Positions 8,492-18,222 of a stretch of DNA of 64,000 bases are shown here, piece after piece. The DNA lies in assembly GCA_043803805.1 (NCBI GenBank), contig JAZDJP010000086.1:1-64000 (forward strand). The letters run 5' to 3'. Position numbers and translations under genes: made by a program. Within the stretch, counting starts at the first letter, position 1. Each line of letters begins with the position of its first letter. The notes under the pieces were generated by a model. It did no database searches, was not told where the DNA came from, and worked only from the letters and a program-made list of their open reading frames with translations. This DNA comes from JAZDJP01 sp043803805 (GTDB lineage Bacteria > Planctomycetota > JAZDJP01).

Positions 8492-11149
8492 CTACTTTCC
8501 CATCTTCCCGGCCACCTCGGCGGCGGCGGCGTAGAGGTCCGCGGAGCGCTTCTGCCATCCGGATCCCCGGAACGCCACACCGCCCACGTCGCTCGGCGCG
8601 GCGTTGGCATTGCCGTTGCGCGCCCAAATCATAGCTTCCGTGCGCTCATCGAGCAACTTCTGAACCCGATCGGCCAGATCGCCGCCGATCTTCTTGTCGA
8701 GAATCGCTTTTTCAAGAAGGATGCGCGTCTCGGTTTCCTGAAAGCCCTCGCGCATCACCTCCATGCGAACCGTGGGCACGGGACCGGCTCGCCCCGGAGA
8801 CACCAGACAGTACGGAACGAATTGAAGATTCTTCGAATTCTCCAGTTCCGCCGGGTAGCGGTTAAAATAGTTACTGTTGCTGGAGATGACATGGTGTCGG
8901 TCGATGGTGCTTTCGGGATCTTTGCCGGTTGCTATGCAATGGAAGAAATCAAATCCTATCCGGCCGATGCCCCGGAGACCTCCCATCTTGCCGGGCGATG
9001 TCACCGTGGCCTCCATGGCCTGGCGGTAATCGGCCAGGTCGCTCCACATCCGGAAGCCGCCTCCCCCGTTAACGGAGCAGCCGAATCTCGGGAAGGTCGT
9101 CTGCAAATCCGGATTCTTCCAGCCGTAGACCCGTCCGATCGAGGGAAAGGGTGTCACCTCAATCCCCCAGACATAGGCCAGGCAACCCACTTTGGCGCCG
9201 CTGAATTCCTTGGGTGTGAACGGATGGGTGGAGATATACCACGTGGTTCCCGGGGCGGCGGAGTCGAGATCGGCAACGGCGAGCTTGCTCGGACGCCGAT
9301 CCCCGGCCACCCCGAACATCATCGCCTTCTCCATGCCCCGCGCGGCCAGCCTCTTGCGCATGCCGTCCAAAACCGGCTTCCAAAAATCCCTGGTCTCGGG
9401 CGCGCCCCACGAGGGACCTTCCTCTTCCGTCAACTTGCCGGTGGCCGGATCCAGAGAGGAAAAAAGCATGCCTCTCATCCCTCCCGGCTTGGCGATATTC
9501 CCGGCCCACTCGAAGCCGGTTTCGTTCGTCCACACGTAGAGGCAAACCACGGGAATCTTGCCCATGTGCTTGATTGCCAGATCCAGATATTTCTCGGCAA
9601 TGCTGAAGTCATATTTCCAGGATCCCCCGGACTCCTTGATCCATCGCACCATGGTGTGCTCGTTTCCAAGCTCCGTCCGGCGCTGGAGCGGGATGTAGAC
9701 CGTCTTGTTGCCCATTTGTCCCATGAGATCGAAGGACTTCCCGATGAGCTTCCAGTGCTCCTCCGACCACAGGGGCACGTTGTACTTCGTCGCCAGAGAC
9801 TCGGGCGACTGACTCATTCCAAGAAAGGAAACGAATTCGCCGGGATCGGGCAGTGTCCAGTCGGCCACCGACAGCTCCACGGGAACCTCGGCGCTGACGG
9901 GTCCGCTGACGGTCAATGTGGCCGTGTAGACGCCGGGCTTGGCGTCCTTCGGCACGTGAACCGTGATCCACACCGGCTGGACCGCCCCGCCGCCCTTCTT
10001 GTCCGCGACCGGGACATCGGCCGGCGGATCGCTCTCCAGACCGTCGAAGAAGAAACTCCCGGCCTGCACGGGGTACCCGCCTTGATAGGGACCATCCAGC
10101 CGGGGATAACGAACGGCGACGGCGGAGGCCGGAATACTCCCAGGACCTTTCAGCTCGGAAACCACAGCCTTCAGCCCGTGGATCGGTTCGCTCGAGCCCA
10201 CCACCACCTGACCGGAGAAGATTCCGTTCCGGGCGCCGGCAAGCCGTATCGGCTCCAGCTTCTCGCCGGGGATGGCGTAGTCCACCGGACGCAGTTTCTG
10301 CAGGACGCTGGCGTTCCAAACCTGCACCCCTTTCGGCCGGCCGGTGACCGGCGCGCCGCCGCCCGCGGTGGAGAGTTTGAGATCCTCCAGCGCAAGCATC
10401 GCCCACTCCGCGCTGGTGAGCGCGCCGGAATTGTAGAACAACCCGGAGGTGGGCGCGCGGTGGATCTCCACGGCCAGGACGTTGAGACCCGGCTTCAGCA
10501 GTGAGGACGGCATTTTGACTCCGGAGATTTTGCGAATGCGCTTTTCGAGACGATCCGGATACTTCTTGGCGTCGAAAGCCGGTCTGATCAACTTGCCGTC
10601 CGGAGCCACATAGGCCTCCGGAGGATAATCTTCGGCGGGAGTCTCGATCGCCAGCGGCCCGGCGGGCAGATTCGCCCGGGCCACTTCCTTGCCATTCAGG
10701 TAAACCGCCGCCCCTCCGCGAAAAGAAAGATCCAGCGTCAAGTCCCCTGCTTGGGATGGATCCTTGACCTCGAACTTGCCGCGCAGGCAGAGAAGCGCCA
10801 GGCTCCGGGGAGAAGGCAGCAATCCACCCTGGTGACGCTCGGCAAAGGGCCCGCAATCCTGAGCCCAGGAACTGTCCTCAAAGCCGGACTCTTTCCAATC
10901 CGCCGGCGGCGCCGGTGAGCGCACAGACTCCACCTTCTTGGACTGGCCGAATTTGAAGACAAGCGTTTCCAGTTCGCCGCTCTTGGCGCGGACCTCTTCG
11001 GTTTTCCAAAACGTGAAACAGCGCCAGGGGCTCCCGGCGTTGAGCACGTTCGCGCCGGAACCCGCGGCCCCCTCGGCGGCAACCACCCGGAAACCGCCCG
11101 ACACCAAGACCAGCACCAACGCCGCCCAAAACAATATATATTTCCTCAT
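8492..11149 (-). CDS. Secreted glycoside-hydrolase-like protein (DUF4091/GH123-like), paralogue 2
   Basis: This 885-residue exported protein starts at ATG 11149 behind GGAGGATG. The signal peptide ends in LVSGGFRVVAAEG. After it come a galactose-binding-like jelly roll (GAAVYLNGKEVARANLPAG, about residues 145-170), a second beta-rich region (ARNGIFSGQVVVGSS and VQPVWITVHVPKDAKPG) and a TIM-barrel-like C-terminal half (LWSEEHWKLIGKSFDLMGQ and later WSDLADYRQAMEAT). This order is that of DUF4091/GH123-type proteins. It is a full-length paralogue of the protein at 15616-18222. The family assignment is from memory of motif order; the substrate, perhaps an N-acetylhexosamine glycan, is not known. 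Confidence 0.72.
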   Translation of the reverse strand: MRKYILFWAALVLVLVSGGFRVVAAEGAAGSGANVLNAGSPWRCFTFWKTEEVRAKSGELETLVFKFGQSKKVESVRSPAPPADWKESGFEDSSWAQDCGPFAERHQGGLLPSPRSLALLCLRGKFEVKDPSQAGDLTLDLSFRGGAAVYLNGKEVARANLPAGPLAIETPAEDYPPEAYVAPDGKLIRPAFDAKKYPDRLEKRIRKISGVKMPSSLLKPGLNVLAVEIHRAPTSGLFYNSGALTSAEWAMLALEDLKLSTAGGGAPVTGRPKGVQVWNASVLQKLRPVDYAIPGEKLEPIRLAGARNGIFSGQVVVGSSEPIHGLKAVVSELKGPGSIPASAVAVRYPRLDGPYQGGYPVQAGSFFFDGLESDPPADVPVADKKGGGAVQPVWITVHVPKDAKPGVYTATLTVSGPVSAEVPVELSVADWTLPDPGEFVSFLGMSQSPESLATKYNVPLWSEEHWKLIGKSFDLMGQMGNKTVYIPLQRRTELGNEHTMVRWIKESGGSWKYDFSIAEKYLDLAIKHMGKIPVVCLYVWTNETGFEWAGNIAKPGGMRGMLFSSLDPATGKLTEEEGPSWGAPETRDFWKPVLDGMRKRLAARGMEKAMMFGVAGDRRPSKLAVADLDSAAPGTTWYISTHPFTPKEFSGAKVGCLAYVWGIEVTPFPSIGRVYGWKNPDLQTTFPRFGCSVNGGGGFRMWSDLADYRQAMEATVTSPGKMGGLRGIGRIGFDFFHCIATGKDPESTIDRHHVISSNSNYFNRYPAELENSKNLQFVPYCLVSPGRAGPVPTVRMEVMREGFQETETRILLEKAILDKKIGGDLADRVQKLLDERTEAMIWARNGNANAAPSDVGGVAFRGSGWQKRSADLYAAAAEVAGKMGK

Positions 11150-11185
11150 CGAACATCCTCCTTGAAGAAATGGATTATGCATCGT

Positions 11186-13033
11186 CTAGTTTCCCGCCGG
11201 AATGACAAAGTGAATGGGCTTTTTCTGCAAATCAAATTTTTTCTGTTGCGGCGGCTGTTGCGGTAATCGCCAGGAGATGACGACATCTCCGGAATCCATC
11301 CTGCCGAGGAACGCCTCGCTCGTCCCCGGAGAAATCACCCACGCACCGAGATCCCGTCTGTCGTTCCGGGCGATGACCGTTACCGGTCCAGCGTATCCGC
11401 CAAGCCCAAGAGATACGCGCACGCTGAGCGCCGTCTCGTCATCCACACCGCGTGGAAGAATCCAGACATCGCCGTTGAGAAGGACAAGCGCCATATCCTG
11501 AGCGCCGTCGCCGGTCAGATCGGCCAGCACTCCCGCTTGCTGGCCGTCGCAAGCCTTGGGCAGAATGTCAGTTTCTGCAAGGTCGAGGGGCTTGCGGGCA
11601 TGATTGAGACTTCGGAATCCGCGGTTGAAGAAGCATTGCGGACCCTGCTTGGAGTAGGCGATGAAAATATCCTGAAGCCCGTCGTTGTTGAAGTCACACT
11701 CGTTTCCGAATATGCCGCCCGGCTTCGCTGTATAGGCAATACCACCGGATAGGCCCAGCATGTTTACGAACTTGCCATCGCCTTCGTTCTGCCACAGGCG
11801 GCAGGCATCCTCGGCCACCGTGAAAACATCCAGGCAGCCATCCACGTTCCAATCTCCGAGGAATGCGTGGGAACATCCTTTTCCGATCCCGGCCGGGCAC
11901 GATGCCGCTTCGGCAAACTCACTCCCGCCTTTCCCCTTGTAGAAATGACCACCCTTCTCAAAAAATCGCATCACGTCGGGAATGTTGTCTCCATCGAAAT
12001 CAGCGACGAGACACGGCCCGGCGGCTCCGAGATTTTCATCTTGGGTTCCGGATGAAAGAGGCTTGAGCACAAAAGCGCCCGGCTTGTCCTTACAGGACAC
12101 AAGAAGTACCGGCGCGACCGCCGAGTTCCAAAGGATTCCGGCGAGACCTCTGGCACCCGCGTCCAGAGCGGAAAGCCCCAGGCATCCGGTCTTGGGCACA
12201 TCCGCCGCGGATGTCGGAGAGAATGTGCCGTCCTCCGCCTGCGCCCAGAGCGTGAGCGCCTTGCCGTCGGAGCTTGCGAGGTCGAGTTGCCCGTTGCCGT
12301 CAAAATCACCCCAAGCGACAAAGCGGGATTTGGAAGCGAGTTTGAGTTTGGTTGTCACATCCGCAAATTTTTTCTCTGCTCTGTTGTAACTGAAAACGTG
12401 ATCGCCCGATTCCGATGCGACGAAGAGCGAGGGATTTCCGTTGCCGGTGATATCCACCGCCTGAGCCAAACGGACTTTTCCTTCCACCTTGGCGATGTTG
12501 ACGGGATCATCCCACCAGGCGTTGCCACCCTCGGGGACGAAGGTATCGGGATGTTTTATAATGAGCGCGACCATCTTGATGAGCATGTCCGTGCCGCCTT
12601 CCCATACGAGGTACGAATCGCTAAAGTCCGCGTCCCAGGTCTCCTGAACCGAAGATTTGCTCAGGTGGATCCATTTCCCGGAAAGATGCAGGCAGCCGGC
12701 GGGGGCGCCCCGTTCGTCTTTCCCGACGAAAAGCAGCGCCGGGGCGTTACCGAGACGGCCGATGATTTCTTTGACGATCTTGTTGTGTTCGGGATTGTCA
12801 CCGTTGGTCACGTTGATAACCGGGTTCTTGTCGGGCTTTTTGCCCTTCAGGCATGCCTTGATTTCTGAAGAGCAGTTACCCTTGTCGTCGGCGGGATTGA
12901 GTGTGAGCACGAGAATGAGATCCGCATGTTCCGTGAGCTGCACCGGTGTAAAGCTGATGGTGACTATGGCGTAAGCGACCGCTCCACAAATGAGGACACC
13001 CAACGCCAGCAAAACCAAGATTGTGTTTCGCAT
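11186..13033 (-). CDS. Membrane-anchored VCBS/FG-GAP repeat propeller protein
   Basis: This 615-residue protein has an N-terminal hydrophobic segment (LVLLALGVLICGAVAYAIVTISF) and then a domain of about 170 residues I do not recognise. At least six FG-GAP/VCBS repeats follow, with calcium-binding-type DxDGDxxPDV or DxNxDGxxD loops (DITGNGNPSLFV, DFDGNGQLDLAS, DFDGDNIPDVMR, DWNVDGCLDVFT, DFNNDGLQDIFI, DLTGDGAQDMAL). Such repeats form integrin-like seven-bladed propellers outside the cytoplasm. GAGGAAGAAT precedes the start. It lies between the PQQ propeller and a glycoside-hydrolase-like gene and probably serves as a binding or scaffold partner. Confidence 0.8.
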   Translation of the reverse strand: MRNTILVLLALGVLICGAVAYAIVTISFTPVQLTEHADLILVLTLNPADDKGNCSSEIKACLKGKKPDKNPVINVTNGDNPEHNKIVKEIIGRLGNAPALLFVGKDERGAPAGCLHLSGKWIHLSKSSVQETWDADFSDSYLVWEGGTDMLIKMVALIIKHPDTFVPEGGNAWWDDPVNIAKVEGKVRLAQAVDITGNGNPSLFVASESGDHVFSYNRAEKKFADVTTKLKLASKSRFVAWGDFDGNGQLDLASSDGKALTLWAQAEDGTFSPTSAADVPKTGCLGLSALDAGARGLAGILWNSAVAPVLLVSCKDKPGAFVLKPLSSGTQDENLGAAGPCLVADFDGDNIPDVMRFFEKGGHFYKGKGGSEFAEAASCPAGIGKGCSHAFLGDWNVDGCLDVFTVAEDACRLWQNEGDGKFVNMLGLSGGIAYTAKPGGIFGNECDFNNDGLQDIFIAYSKQGPQCFFNRGFRSLNHARKPLDLAETDILPKACDGQQAGVLADLTGDGAQDMALVLLNGDVWILPRGVDDETALSVRVSLGLGGYAGPVTVIARNDRRDLGAWVISPGTSEAFLGRMDSGDVVISWRLPQQPPQQKKFDLQKKPIHFVIPAGN

Positions 13034-13045
13034 ATTCTTCCTCGT

Positions 13046-15619
13046 CTATTTGACACCACCCTTTTCCGGCTCGAAACAATACATCATACCGTCGCTTTGA
13101 GGATTGATAAAGATCCGCCCGTTCGTCACGATCGGTCTGGCGCAGACCCGCGGAGCGAACCCATGACTACTCATCCAGACCGCCTTGCCGGTCTGGAGAT
13201 CATAAATCCGGAGACCTCCCATCGTAGCGCCCACTCCCCACCCCGGCAGAACGATCGTGCTCTCCGCGCAGGTGTGATACCCCAAACTGACAACGGGCTT
13301 GCCTCCCGCCGAGGACATCGGCCGCGGCTTTCCGTCGGCGATGGCGATGATGCTCGCCGTGCCGCCGTAGCGCGAGGGAACGACACAATCCGCGCCGACG
13401 GCCGGGGCCTGCTCGAATCCTCCGACGGAACTCTTCCACGCCACCGTCCCATCTTTGGCCCACAGGCACGCAAACGAAGCCCCATCTACTCCGAAGAACA
13501 ATTTTCCATCCTTACCGGAGAGACAGGCCGAATTGCCGAACTCGGCCGGATTCTTCCAAAGAACTTTCCCGTCCGCCGGATCGATGGCGACGGTGAGTCC
13601 CTTCCTGTCCTTGATGCCCTCCCGCCAATCGGTGCTCCGCGTGTAAAAAAGCTTCCCGTCCAGAAGGCATCCCCCCAGACCGCACCCCTGCTTTCCGGCG
13701 ATCTCCGGCAGGGAAACTTTCCAGACCTCGGTTCCTTTTTTCAGATCGAAGGCCTGAACGGTCGGGATGTGGGTGGTTCCGTGCAGGGTGGCCGTCACAA
13801 CCACGTTCCCCGTGCAAATCGGCGCCGTCCGGCTCCAGTCGCCGGGAAAGCCGACCTCCGCCTGCCAGACATCCTCCCCGGTACGGGCATCCACGCCGTA
13901 GAGCAGGCATCGCTTGATAAAACCGGAGGTGTCCTTGTTCCCCCTGACAAAAAACAATCTGTCTCCGCACACCGTCGCCGCCCCGCGGTGAGCGGTGTGC
14001 AGGTAACCCGTGGGCACGAACCGCCGCCAGCGGACGCGGCCCGTGGACTGTTCCACGGCCGACAGCAGAGTATTCGTCGAGGCCAGGAAAAGATCCGTGT
14101 CGCCGGCGGTCACGGGACCTTTGAAGATGGAAAAATCGCGAACCGCCCAGCGCAGACGCAGCGGCGGGCGGAGCCCGGCGTCTTCCACCGCCGCGGTGTT
14201 GGCGGCGTCGGCGTTGGCGTAAGGCCAGCCGTAGGTCTTGCCGGTCGCAGAAACGACCTTGCTCCGGGGCTCGCACAGGGTCAGATTCTCGGTCCGCGGA
14301 GCCGCCTGCCCTCCGGGACCCAGCACGTAAAAAAATCCGTCGTCACAGCCGAACCAGACACAGCCGCCGGAAATCGCCGGCGACGACGCGATCATCTTCC
14401 GGTGCGGCGTCTGGAAACGGAAAGGCGCCGGCTTGAACGCGTCCAGATCCAAGCCCGCGGAGTCCACGCCGACGACGATGACCTCTCCCCCGACGGTGGT
14501 AAAAACGGCGTGGTCTTTGGAGAGGGCCGGCGACGTCACGGAAGGAGTCCATTTTTCGGCGGGAGTCCGGGATCCGTAGGATGCCCACTTATTCCGCCAG
14601 CCGTCCGGTGTCCCTTTGTACTCGTAGGCGGCGAACCCAAACTCGTGACGCCCGAAGTAGATTGTGGTTCCGCGAGCGGCCGGCGTGCCCAGCACCTGAT
14701 ATTGTCCCTGAATGGTGTCCTTGCTTCGAAACGCGAGTCCATACATCTCACGGAAAAGACCGTCCTTCAGAGAGGCGCGCGCGATGCACCCCAGCCCGTC
14801 CGTGCCGGGCATCGCGACGTAAAGGTTCTCGCCGCAAACCGAAATGCCGCGAGGCACCCCGTGCATCAGCGCGACAGGCGTTCGAATCGTCCAGCTACGA
14901 CTCACGCCGGTGCCCTCATCCTCCAGGCAGGCATAGTCGTATCCGCACGTGACGAGCACTTTCTTCCCGGAAACGCACAGCTCTCCGGAAGCGTAGTGAG
15001 GAACCTCGCAGGCATGACTGCCCCACCCGCCGCTGAGTTTCGGCAGATTCGCGACGGGTTGCGCGTAATAATCGAACCGCCATCGCTCCTTCCCGTCGAG
15101 ATCCAGACAGTGGATGACGGCCCCCACGGTCATAATATAGATGGAATCGTTGGCGGCGACGGGCGGGGAGATGATCGGCCATCCGAGACCGAGGGACTTG
15201 ATCACCGCGCCGTTTTTGGCATCGAGGATGTAAAAGTTCCCGGCCGTGGTGCCGTAGTACATGCGGCCCTTGACAACGCACGGCGAGGAGGTGTTCGACC
15301 CCATGGCCTTTTCGCCGTCGGGGGAGGCCTGCCACACCACGCGCCCCGCCTTCGGATCCACGCAGTAGGCCGTCCCCATCTGATCCACGACGTAGGCCAA
15401 CCCTCCCACCACCGCCGGGGACGTCATCACGGCGTCGGCAAGCTTGACCTGGGCCGCGAGCCCCAGAGGCAGTTTGAGCTCCTCGTCGTCGGCGTCCCCG
15501 GTGCGCTCCGGGACGCGCATGAACTGCGGCCAGTCGGAGGCGCGCGCGTCGCGCGCGACGCCCGCCAGAAGCAATAGCGCGATAAACAAACCCCATCTCT
15601 TCGCCGTGATCGTGTTCAT
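13046..15619 (-). CDS. Secreted PQQ-binding-like beta-propeller protein
   Basis: This 857-residue protein starts at ATG 15619, overlapping the stop of the preceding gene by four bases. A signal peptide (KRWGLFIALLLLAGVARDARAS) is followed by many PQQ-like repeats with the hallmark G-x-x-Y-x-D-x-x-G-x-x-W pattern, for example AYCVDPKAGRVVWQ, LYGVDARTGEDVWQ and VAIDPADGKVLWK, and a final IYDLQTGKAVW. Family members include BamB-like scaffolds and PVC outer-surface proteins; most lack an enzyme activity. The product should be periplasmic or surface-exposed and part of the same exported set as its neighbours. No cofactor can be claimed. Confidence 0.85.
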   Translation of the reverse strand: MNTITAKRWGLFIALLLLAGVARDARASDWPQFMRVPERTGDADDEELKLPLGLAAQVKLADAVMTSPAVVGGLAYVVDQMGTAYCVDPKAGRVVWQASPDGEKAMGSNTSSPCVVKGRMYYGTTAGNFYILDAKNGAVIKSLGLGWPIISPPVAANDSIYIMTVGAVIHCLDLDGKERWRFDYYAQPVANLPKLSGGWGSHACEVPHYASGELCVSGKKVLVTCGYDYACLEDEGTGVSRSWTIRTPVALMHGVPRGISVCGENLYVAMPGTDGLGCIARASLKDGLFREMYGLAFRSKDTIQGQYQVLGTPAARGTTIYFGRHEFGFAAYEYKGTPDGWRNKWASYGSRTPAEKWTPSVTSPALSKDHAVFTTVGGEVIVVGVDSAGLDLDAFKPAPFRFQTPHRKMIASSPAISGGCVWFGCDDGFFYVLGPGGQAAPRTENLTLCEPRSKVVSATGKTYGWPYANADAANTAAVEDAGLRPPLRLRWAVRDFSIFKGPVTAGDTDLFLASTNTLLSAVEQSTGRVRWRRFVPTGYLHTAHRGAATVCGDRLFFVRGNKDTSGFIKRCLLYGVDARTGEDVWQAEVGFPGDWSRTAPICTGNVVVTATLHGTTHIPTVQAFDLKKGTEVWKVSLPEIAGKQGCGLGGCLLDGKLFYTRSTDWREGIKDRKGLTVAIDPADGKVLWKNPAEFGNSACLSGKDGKLFFGVDGASFACLWAKDGTVAWKSSVGGFEQAPAVGADCVVPSRYGGTASIIAIADGKPRPMSSAGGKPVVSLGYHTCAESTIVLPGWGVGATMGGLRIYDLQTGKAVWMSSHGFAPRVCARPIVTNGRIFINPQSDGMMYCFEPEKGGVK

Positions 15620-18222
15620 CGAACATTCTCCTTCCCGGCCACCTCGGCGGCCATGCGGTAAAGTTTCGCGGAGCGTTCCCGCCAGCCGTCGTCGTAGGCA
15701 TAGTGCTCGGCCGGCGGCTGGTAGTACCGGAAATGGGTTATCCGGCAAAGGTCGGCCCTCTTGTCCAGGAGCCGGCGACAGCGCTCGGCGAGTTCGGCGT
15801 CGAGCTTGTTCTCCACCAGCGGCAACTCCACGCAGGCGCGCGCCTCCGCCTCCTGAAGCCCCTCACGGAGCATCTCGATCTTGACGGTCGGACGGGCTCC
15901 GTCCTTGTCGGGGACCGCCAGCCAGCACATGAGCGGACAGCGTTGCATCGATGAAGAGGCCGGCCACCGATCAAACAGCGTATTGAGCTTGCCGCCCTTT
16001 CCCGCGGGCCAATAGTCCATGCACATTCTGCCGGCGCCTTTGTCTCCCAACAGCATGTAGCGCTCGGCCATGGTGCGCAGGCTCATGGGCGGTTGCCTCG
16101 CGTCGTGAATTCTCTGGCTCCCGACAATCAGCGTCCCGTGGGGATGGGGCGTCCACCAGTAGTACAAACGCTTCCGGCTCCCCGGAAGTTCCGGCGGATC
16201 GATATCATTGGGAACGTAGAGATACTCGAAGTATCCCATGGAACTATCCTTGCCTCCATAGGAAGATCCCCTCCCGTGAGCTCCGTAGTGCCAGCGCGCT
16301 TCCGGCCAGAGCTCCTTGAACTGCGCGACCACATCCTTGTGAATGCAGCCATCGGCGCTGATACCCAGGATCGGGGTGATCTTGTCCAGCCCCTGGGTTT
16401 TCAGCCTATCGCGGATCTGATCCAGGAGCGGTTTCCAGAGATTCTTGCTCTCCGCCGTGCCGACGATCGGCAACGGCATGGGTTCGGCCTTGCCGGCGGC
16501 CTCGTCCACCACGGTCACGAACGTGGGCTTGTCGGGAAGGGACGCGCCAAAGTTGAAGGGCGGCGTGTTGCCCGGCACGTGCCACACCTGAAAGGAAATC
16601 ACCCGGAGATTGCAGTACTTCTTGGCCAGCGCCAGGTAGCGGTCGAAAGCGGCAAAATCGTACGTGAAGGAACCGTCCTTCCGCCGGATCCACTTGACCA
16701 TGCTCTCGTCGTTGCCGAACTGGGTCTGGGTCACCAGCGTTACGACGAGCAATTTGTTGCCCAGGTAGCCCATGAGTTCGAAAGACTTTTCCATTCGCTT
16801 CCAGTGCTCGTCGGACCACATCGGCACGCCGTACTGGAGGGCTACCGACTCGGGCGACTGGTAGATGCCGACGAAGGAGCGATAATCCCCCGCATCGGGC
16901 AATGTCCATCCCGTGACTTCCAGTTCGACGGGCACATTGGTTTCCGGCAGTCCGCTTGCCGACAAGACCAGACCCCCCTTGTAATTGCCGGGCGGCGCGT
17001 CTTTGGGGACGTAAACCGTGATCCACACCGGCTGGACGGCCCCCTTGTCCTTTCCGCCGGTGACCTCCACCTTTGCCGGCAGATCGTTTTCGAGAGCGGC
17101 GAACGCGGGGCTGGGAACTCCCAGGCTGACCAGCGTGGCGCCGCGCACCCGGATGTTCGTCGCGGAGATTCTTCCGGCGCCGCCCTCCTGCGCCAAGTCG
17201 GTCGCATGGGCCTTCAATCCATCAAAGGCCGAAGACGAACCCACCACCACCTCGCCGGAATAGTAACCGTTCCTTGCCCCGGCCAGCCGCATGGGCCGCA
17301 ACGGCTCGCTGGGATCTCCGTACTTCTCGGCACCAAAAAGGTTATGAACATCCTCATTCCAGACCTGGATCCCGCCCGGCCTGGACGGAGCGACGATCGC
17401 CTGCCCGGTGCCGTCGGCGGCCAGGCGCAAGGACCGCAATTCCAAGTGAGGCCATGAAAGTTTGTTCTCTACGTTTCCCCACTTGAGCGCCTCCGGCCGA
17501 TAGGCACCGCGGTGCAATTCGACGGCAAGAAGGTTACATCCCTTGCGCAATTCTTTTACGGGGAGTTCCACCAACCCAAGATCCCGGTCGCGCCTGGCCG
17601 CGCGATCGGCGAGATCCTTGTCGCCTTTTGCGACGCGACCGTTTATAAAGTAGGCGGCGGGCATCACGTTTCCGTTCGCCTCGATGTACGCTTCCACCGG
17701 GTACGGCTCGGCCGGCGTGTCCGGCTTTATCTCTCCGGCCGGCAGATGGGCGCGGAACACCTCCTTGCCGTTGAGGTAGACAACCACGCCGCCTCCGTAC
17801 CTGGCCGAAAGGATGATCTTCCCGACCCCGCCGGGGTCCTTGACTTCAAACCTGCCCCTCAGGCAAAGCAACGATTCGTACTCGGGCCAGTAGGTATCCG
17901 TGGAACCCCTTGCGCAAGGAAAGGGACCTTTCGACCGGGACCACTCCCTGTCGTCGAACTCCGGCTTCATCCAATCCGCCGGCGGCGGTGAGGTGTTCAA
18001 CCGGGACGGCCCAAAGGTTTTTGGCGCTGTCGCCTCGGGTTGTTTCTCCTTGAGAAGCGACAAAGGCACCTCGGCCTCGCGGACGACGGCGTGAATCCGC
18101 CAGTAATTATCGGCGGAGAGAATGATCTGCATGTCCTTCGCCGGCGGCTCGGCGGCAACCACCCGGAAACCTCCCGATAGCAAAACCAGCGCCGCCACCA
18201 ACAACAAGATTCTCTTTTTCAT
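15616..18222 (-). CDS. Secreted glycoside-hydrolase-like protein (DUF4091/GH123-like), paralogue 1
   Basis: This 868-residue exported protein starts at ATG 18222, inside the stop of the aminotransferase gene (ATGA). The signal peptide ends LLSGGFRVVAAE, almost the same as that of paralogue 2, including at DNA level. The layout is shared throughout: jelly roll with GVVVYLNGKEVFRAHLPAGE, a beta-sandwich with VQPVWITVYVPKDAPPG, then a barrel-like region with MWSDEHWKRMEKSFELMGYL. The stop overlaps the PQQ-propeller start. A long frame continues upstream of 18222 antisense to the aminotransferase and is not used. Catalytic acidic residues cannot be assigned by eye. Confidence 0.72.
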   Translation of the reverse strand: MKKRILLLVAALVLLSGGFRVVAAEPPAKDMQIILSADNYWRIHAVVREAEVPLSLLKEKQPEATAPKTFGPSRLNTSPPPADWMKPEFDDREWSRSKGPFPCARGSTDTYWPEYESLLCLRGRFEVKDPGGVGKIILSARYGGGVVVYLNGKEVFRAHLPAGEIKPDTPAEPYPVEAYIEANGNVMPAAYFINGRVAKGDKDLADRAARRDRDLGLVELPVKELRKGCNLLAVELHRGAYRPEALKWGNVENKLSWPHLELRSLRLAADGTGQAIVAPSRPGGIQVWNEDVHNLFGAEKYGDPSEPLRPMRLAGARNGYYSGEVVVGSSSAFDGLKAHATDLAQEGGAGRISATNIRVRGATLVSLGVPSPAFAALENDLPAKVEVTGGKDKGAVQPVWITVYVPKDAPPGNYKGGLVLSASGLPETNVPVELEVTGWTLPDAGDYRSFVGIYQSPESVALQYGVPMWSDEHWKRMEKSFELMGYLGNKLLVVTLVTQTQFGNDESMVKWIRRKDGSFTYDFAAFDRYLALAKKYCNLRVISFQVWHVPGNTPPFNFGASLPDKPTFVTVVDEAAGKAEPMPLPIVGTAESKNLWKPLLDQIRDRLKTQGLDKITPILGISADGCIHKDVVAQFKELWPEARWHYGAHGRGSSYGGKDSSMGYFEYLYVPNDIDPPELPGSRKRLYYWWTPHPHGTLIVGSQRIHDARQPPMSLRTMAERYMLLGDKGAGRMCMDYWPAGKGGKLNTLFDRWPASSSMQRCPLMCWLAVPDKDGARPTVKIEMLREGLQEAEARACVELPLVENKLDAELAERCRRLLDKRADLCRITHFRYYQPPAEHYAYDDGWRERSAKLYRMAAEVAGKENVR

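Noticed and set aside
12926..15577. Very long open frame on the plus strand (about 880 codons)
   Set aside because: It is antisense to the PQQ-propeller gene, has no family motifs and no ribosome site; high GC keeps the antisense frame open.
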